From Acidobacteriaceae bacterium (GTDB lineage: Bacteria > Acidobacteriota > Terriglobia > Terriglobales > Acidobacteriaceae), in the NCBI GenBank assembly GCA_030838305.1, contig JAUTWY010000519.1, forward strand, positions 1-8,079: 8,079 nucleotides of DNA, written 5' to 3'. A program made the position numbers and the translations under genes. A model generated the notes under the pieces. That model saw only the letters and a program-made list of their open reading frames with translations, did no database searches and was not told the origin of the DNA. Below, in pieces: positions 6,862 to 8,079 of the stretch (the first letter of the stretch is position 1; each line of letters begins with the position of its first letter).

Positions 6862-7083
6862 ATGCGCACACCACTACGAACCGGTGGTCACTACATCAAG
6901 GTACTGCAAGAGAGGGTAGAAGATAAAGTTACTGGCGTTATGCTGGGTGGCCGGGGAGGGATCGTTGCGGGATGTCTGACCGGAGCGCTGATCGTGATTA
7001 CAGAAAATCCTGACAAAACTGATAGGCGAGCCGAAGAAGCACATGTCGTTGTGTCAAAAGCGACCACCGCAGACTCGGACTGA
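6862..7083 (+). other. doubtful small open frame divergent from the TPR gene
   Basis: The 254-base gap between the receiver gene and the TPR gene holds a plus-strand frame starting ATG 6862 (73 codons, stop at 7081-7083). It has a weak AAGG upstream and a glycine-rich hydrophobic stretch (GGIVAGCLTGALIVI) followed by a charged tail, as in a tiny single-span membrane protein. The frame stays open far upstream through the TPR gene, third-position bias looks weak, and no family is recognised. It could equally be leader or promoter DNA of the TPR gene, or a gene remnant. Confidence 0.2.
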
Positions 7084-7093
7084 GCTAGAGTCC

Positions 7094-7492
7094 CTAACTG
7101 GCGCTGCGAAGCTTAGCAGGACTTGACGCCAGCAAGGATCGCGCTTGGAGAATCAGTTTGGACACAGCCTGATTCTTTGAAACTACCGCGTGTATCCCAG
7201 CCGCATGTGCTAGGCGTTCAACTTCGCGTCCCTCTTGGACCGTGAACAAAATAATCCGCGTATTGGGCAGAAGTTTCCGGAGTAGCGGTGCTGCGTCGAG
7301 CCCAGTCATGACGGGCATCACAAGGTCCAAGATGATGAGGTCGGGTTTGAGATTTTCAGCTTTCTCAAGCGCGTCACGCCCGTTTTCAGCTTCCCCTGAA
7401 ATTTCAAAGTCAGGCTCTAGTTCAATTAGATGGCGCACCAAGGATCGCACGACGGGGGTGTCATCTACGAGTAAAACGCGCTTCTTAGGCAT
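7094..7492 (-). CDS. stand-alone receiver-domain response regulator
   Basis: This is a single-domain CheY-like phosphoacceptor of 132 aa. From the ATG at 7492 (MPKKRVLLVDDTPVVR) the conserved site is complete: acidic pair D10/D11, phosphorylated D56 in LDLVMP, T84 in LFT and K106 in VSK. The sequence after beta-5 is only a short alpha-5 and an Ala/Ser-rich tail, so there is no DNA-binding or enzyme output domain. It would act by protein contact or as a phosphate relay in the cytoplasm. The start is uncertain: no clear ribosome site precedes 7492, and a GTG at 7507 would add five residues. The gene starts 56 bases after the stop of the 87-aa gene on the same strand, so the two may be one transcript and translation may depend on the upstream gene. 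No histidine kinase lies in the window, so its partner is unknown. Confidence 0.9.
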   Translation of the reverse strand: MPKKRVLLVDDTPVVRSLVRHLIELEPDFEISGEAENGRDALEKAENLKPDLIILDLVMPVMTGLDAAPLLRKLLPNTRIILFTVQEGREVERLAHAAGIHAVVSKNQAVSKLILQARSLLASSPAKLRSAS

Positions 7493-7548
7493 TGGAGTTT
7501 GCCACACCCATAGCGCAGATTGGATGCGTAAAACCGGTGGGCTGGCCG

Positions 7549-7812
7549 TTACTTTTTATTCCAGTCCGGATAGCCCAGCTTCTCCCTCTGGATGGTCCGC
7601 AGAGTCCGTATGGCGTCAGAAATGGCTTGCTGCTCCGCGTGTCCCTGTGTGCTCTCGGCCAATGCTTGCGACCGCAGAAACAGGGCTGCTTCGGCGGCAT
7701 CCACGCGCTGGCGCAACGTCTCGGGGTCACCTTCGAGAACTGCAGCTTCAAACTCGCGCTGCCAGTGTGGGTATTTTATGTTCTGGGATGTTGAACTATC
7801 GTGCTCAGTCAA
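7549..7812 (-). CDS. 87-aa conserved-type cytoplasmic protein, function unknown, TTG start
   Basis: This is a small soluble, strongly helical protein with no signal peptide or membrane segment. It starts at TTG (7812), supported by AGGGAGG seven bases upstream; no ATG or GTG is better placed. After a short polar lead (MTEHDSSTSQN) comes YPHWQREFEAAV, then a long charged helix pair (residues about 28-78) with heptad-like Leu/Ala spacing (TLRQRVDAAEAALFLR, AISDAIRTLRTIQREK) and a closing YPDW. The two Y-P-x-W elements flank the helices and look like caps of a helical hairpin. I recall similar 80-90 aa proteins as frequent in Acidobacteriota, but no function is known to me. It lies 56 bases upstream of the receiver gene and could be its operon partner. 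Confidence 0.75.
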   Translation of the reverse strand: MTEHDSSTSQNIKYPHWQREFEAAVLEGDPETLRQRVDAAEAALFLRSQALAESTQGHAEQQAISDAIRTLRTIQREKLGYPDWNKK

Positions 7813-7819
7813 TTGGTGG

Positions 7820-7826
7820 CCTCCCT
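7820..7826 (-). promoter_or_regulatory. ribosome binding site deciding the TTG start of the 87-aa protein
   Basis: On the minus strand AGGGAGG lies 7 bases before TTG 7812. This strong match is the main reason for accepting a rare start codon. Confidence 0.6.
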
Positions 7827-8079
7827 AAAAGTCTCTAACAAATCCTCGAAATACCCCCGCAAAATGGATAAAAGAGTGCGACATCCCCAACGCGTAGTAG
7901 TGTGGACTGCGCAAAGTCGAATTAAATTGCAGTTTTTTTCCGCCCATGGTTCTCGGGTGATCGCGGCGCAAACATGGGATGGGTGGTTTGTGACCGAGTG
8001 ATCTCTTCTCCGGCTTGAGCTTAACTGCAGGCCGCGTGCCAATGTAGAGCGCCAGCGGCAATTCTTTTAATTGCATTGT
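7827..8079. other. right-end region without a convincing gene
   Basis: About 250 bases upstream of the 87-aa gene. Open frames here are short, overlap on both strands and lack family features. An 83-codon minus-strand frame (8076 to 7825) ends with its TAG at the edge of the next ribosome site, but its sequence is not protein-like. Visible structure is limited to a T7 run at 7932-7938, preceded on the plus strand by a weak ACTGC/GCAGT pairing, and GCAATT (8058-8063) facing AATTGC (8069-8074). The promoter of the 87-aa/receiver pair probably lies here, but no clear -35/-10 pair is seen. Confidence 0.4.

Noticed and set aside
7077..7093. GGACT/AGTCC hairpin directly after the receiver stop
   Set aside because: The stem is only 5 bp and no T-run follows in the direction of transcription, so it is not a supportable terminator.
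7242..7838. 198-codon plus-strand open frame
   Set aside because: It spans both the receiver and the 87-aa gene antisense; both minus-strand products are clearly more protein-like.
7825..8076. 83-codon minus-strand frame ending at the ribosome site of the 87-aa gene
   Set aside because: The touching stop and ribosome site suggested coupling, but the sequence shows no domain pattern, third-position bias looks weak and no ribosome site is visible at the window edge.

Overview
The window looks like chromosomal DNA of an Acidobacteriota bacterium. The main evidence is a one-component regulator joining an OmpR/CadC-type winged helix, one membrane segment and a TolB-like PD40 propeller, an architecture that is expanded in that phylum. 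A PagL-like outer-membrane protein, a very long TPR lipoprotein and an 87-residue 'YPxWQ' protein also fit. The assignment rests on recalled family resemblance and was not tested by a search. There is no sign of phage, plasmid, insertion sequence, CRISPR, tRNA or rRNA.

Layout, left to right. Positions 1-742 (+) hold the 3' part of a PagL-like acyloxyacyl hydrolase gene. It carries a +1 frame break near 244-262, and Leu replaces the expected catalytic Ser, so it looks like a decaying gene. Positions 902-1945 (-) hold two consecutive small secreted beta-rich proteins of unknown function; the upstream one resembles the allene-oxide-cyclase/calycin barrel type. Positions 1946-2213 are a divergent control region with a tandem array of TGAGTT-type hexamers at exact 11-bp spacing, a hairpin and a TATAAT box. 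Positions 2214-4385 (+) encode the membrane-anchored regulator. A short convergent intergenic region with palindromes follows. Positions 4551-6839 (-) encode a lipoprotein made of about 21 TPR units. Upstream of it on the same strand are a stand-alone receiver-domain response regulator (7094-7492) and an 87-aa protein with a TTG start (7549-7812). The right end, 7827-8079, has no convincing gene.

How the parts may work together. The regulator and the two secreted proteins are transcribed away from a shared control region. The 11-bp direct repeats there are the type of site that OmpR/PhoB-family winged helices bind as tandem dimers, so the regulator may control itself, the secreted pair or both. 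This is inference. The receiver and the small protein may form a two-gene operon, with no histidine kinase in the window. I see no complete new defence or mobile system; the most informative signals are the operator array and the doubly damaged PagL-like gene.
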